A stretch of 5,433 nucleotides of DNA from a bacterium (GTDB taxonomy: Bacteria; Spirochaetota; UBA4802; UBA5550), in NCBI GenBank assembly GCA_024224995.1, contig JAAENB010000337.1, positions 1 through 5,433 on the forward strand, read 5' to 3'. Of the stretch, positions 4,336 to 5,433 are shown in pieces. The notes beneath the pieces are model-generated. The model was not told the origin of the DNA. It did not search any database and saw nothing but the letters and a program-made list of their open reading frames with translations. Numbering within the stretch: position 1 is the first letter of the stretch; every line of letters begins with the position of its first letter. Position numbers and translations under genes: made by a program.

Positions 4336-5433
4336 ATGATAAAAAAAAGAATTTTTGTTATATTTTTATTAAGTATACTGTTTAGCTTAAACTGCGATAA
4401 TAACAGTACCTCGCAAAATAAACCAGAATCACCATATGAGTATTTATATCTGGCAGGGACTTCTCCAAAACAATCTGAAGGGATACTAACAATAGACCCC
4501 ATAATTCTACCGGGAAGCGAAGCTGGTAAAAATCATCTTGGATGGCCTGTTGCGTCCAAACTAAACGATGAGATTATTATTTCATATCACCTTAGCAACT
4601 ATCATTGGGGGGATTCTGACAATAGAAAAATAAACAATTTAATGGTCGCAGAAGAAAATTTCCGGAATAATGAAATATCTGACTCATTAGATTTAGAAGC
4701 TAATTTATCAATAACAGAAGATGATGGAAATTTTCGCATAGGTTTTGGTAACGCTATTGGTAAATACAAAAACAAAATCGTGCTATTAAATAGAAAAGGG
4801 ACATTTGAATATGAGAATGGTACATGGGGAAAAATCAATAATGTTAAAATTAATAACGCGGCTCCCGGAATGGGGTTAGGTCCAAACTTAGAAGAATATA
4901 ATAATGAGTTATTCGGCTTTGGCTTTAGAGATGAAGGTAAAATAAATTATGGCAATGCCGCTGTTGGTAATTCCTATTCATTGGTTACGGATTACAACAA
5001 TGATGGCTTAAACGATATTATTCATTTTTGGAATTATAAAGGAAAACTTGCCGTAACAGTTATCGGATGTGACGGCAATGGTATTTACACGCAATTATGC
5101 ACAAACTACAGCAGTGAAGATGGTATAACAACTTATCTTGGCGGCTATGATGTTGATAGATCAAAATTTATACCCGCGAAAATTAATAATGACGATTATA
5201 TGGATATTATACACCTGTGGGATAATAATGGAAAACTGGGAGTGGTCTCACTCATATCAAATGGCCTTAAAGGGTTTTCAATTGGATGGTCAAACTCCGG
5301 GGGCAATGGCGTTGATCTCGGCGGCTATGATGGTGACAGATCAAAATTTATATCCGCGAAATTAAATAATGATGATTATACGGATATTATACACCTGTGG
5401 GATAATAATGGAAAACTGGGAATGGTGGAAATC
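4336..5433 (+). CDS. Partial probable lipoprotein with FG-GAP/VCBS-like repeats
   Basis: The frame is open for 366 codons and runs off the window without a stop. MIKKRIF and a hydrophobic stretch (7-18) lead to Cys20 in FSLNC, a loose lipobox, so a surface or periplasmic lipoprotein is likely but not certain. Residues about 34-210 may be a beta-propeller: GWPVASKLNDEIIISYH (from Gly69) and NAAPGMGLGPN faintly recall sialidase-like proteins, which is a tentative reading. From about 213 come three repeats of 63 and 60 residues with DIIHxW and GKLxV signatures, as in FG-GAP_3/VCBS domains. The first has a full calcium loop, D219xN221xD223Gxx D227; in the next two the first Asp is Lys (282, 342) and the Gly is Asp. 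The gene looks more AT-rich than its neighbours. Such proteins usually bind ligands or adhere; no catalytic assignment is possible. Confidence 0.8.
   Translation, partial: MIKKRIFVIFLLSILFSLNCDNNSTSQNKPESPYEYLYLAGTSPKQSEGILTIDPIILPGSEAGKNHLGWPVASKLNDEIIISYHLSNYHWGDSDNRKINNLMVAEENFRNNEISDSLDLEANLSITEDDGNFRIGFGNAIGKYKNKIVLLNRKGTFEYENGTWGKINNVKINNAAPGMGLGPNLEEYNNELFGFGFRDEGKINYGNAAVGNSYSLVTDYNNDGLNDIIHFWNYKGKLAVTVIGCDGNGIYTQLCTNYSSEDGITTYLGGYDVDRSKFIPAKINNDDYMDIIHLWDNNGKLGVVSLISNGLKGFSIGWSNSGGNGVDLGGYDGDRSKFISAKLNNDDYTDIIHLWDNNGKLGMVEI
5137..5433 (+). repeat. 180-bp tandem repeat within the lipoprotein gene
   Basis: The segments 5137-5241 and 5317-5421 match at 97 of 105 bases, with a period of exactly 180 bases (60 codons). 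They include a 39-base perfect block (5203-5241 and 5383-5421). An older, diverged copy has its DIIHxW core at 5014-5031, 63 codons earlier. The sequence between the conserved cores differs clearly. The array may continue beyond the window. Confidence 0.9.

Noticed and set aside
4296..4838. Minus-strand reading frames of 68 and 78 codons opposite the lipoprotein gene
   Set aside because: The plus-strand frame has a promoter, ribosome binding site, signal sequence and repeat domain; the opposite frames are shadows.

Overview
The window reads as chromosome of a Gram-negative bacterium with moderate to low G+C. Support for an outer membrane comes from a Sec-exported protein with a CsgG-like domain, a C-terminal beta-barrel-like region and a terminal phenylalanine, and from a probable lipoprotein. 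The aldo/keto reductase with two ferredoxin-type clusters fits an anaerobic or facultative life style. The relaxed lipobox and the CsgG-plus-barrel protein would suit a spirochaete or an FCB/PVC-type lineage, but the sequence does not fix the taxon. No tRNA, rRNA, CRISPR array, transposase or integrase was seen.

Layout: 1-356 has no convincing gene. It holds a chain of palindromes (about 67-296) of REP/MITE-like appearance. 357-1391 (+) is an aldo/keto reductase with a C-terminal 2x[4Fe-4S] domain; its start lies in a triple tandem 9-mer that carries three in-frame ATGs. A stem-loop at 1403-1429 separates it from the convergent gene 1449-2609 (-), the exported CsgG-like/barrel protein. The divergent intergenic region 2610-2947 contains a promoter with an overlapping palindrome for the minus-strand gene, a 36-nt inverted repeat built from GTTCATT units at 21-nt spacing, and an AT-rich promoter region for the next gene. 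2948-4204 (+) is a FAD-dependent amine-oxidase-type protein resembling COG2907. 4205-4335 carries one more GTTCATT-type repeat and a good sigma70-like promoter. 4336 to the window edge (+) is a partial gene for a probable lipoprotein with FG-GAP/VCBS-like repeats, two of which are nearly identical at the DNA level.

The four genes do not form one operon. They lie in convergent, divergent and separately promoted arrangements, and no shared pathway is evident. The parts most worth a second look are the two intergenic repeat systems (67-296, and 2715-2860 with the extra copy at 4213-4230), the start-codon microsatellite of the reductase, the CsgG-like/barrel architecture, and the homogenised repeat of the last gene.
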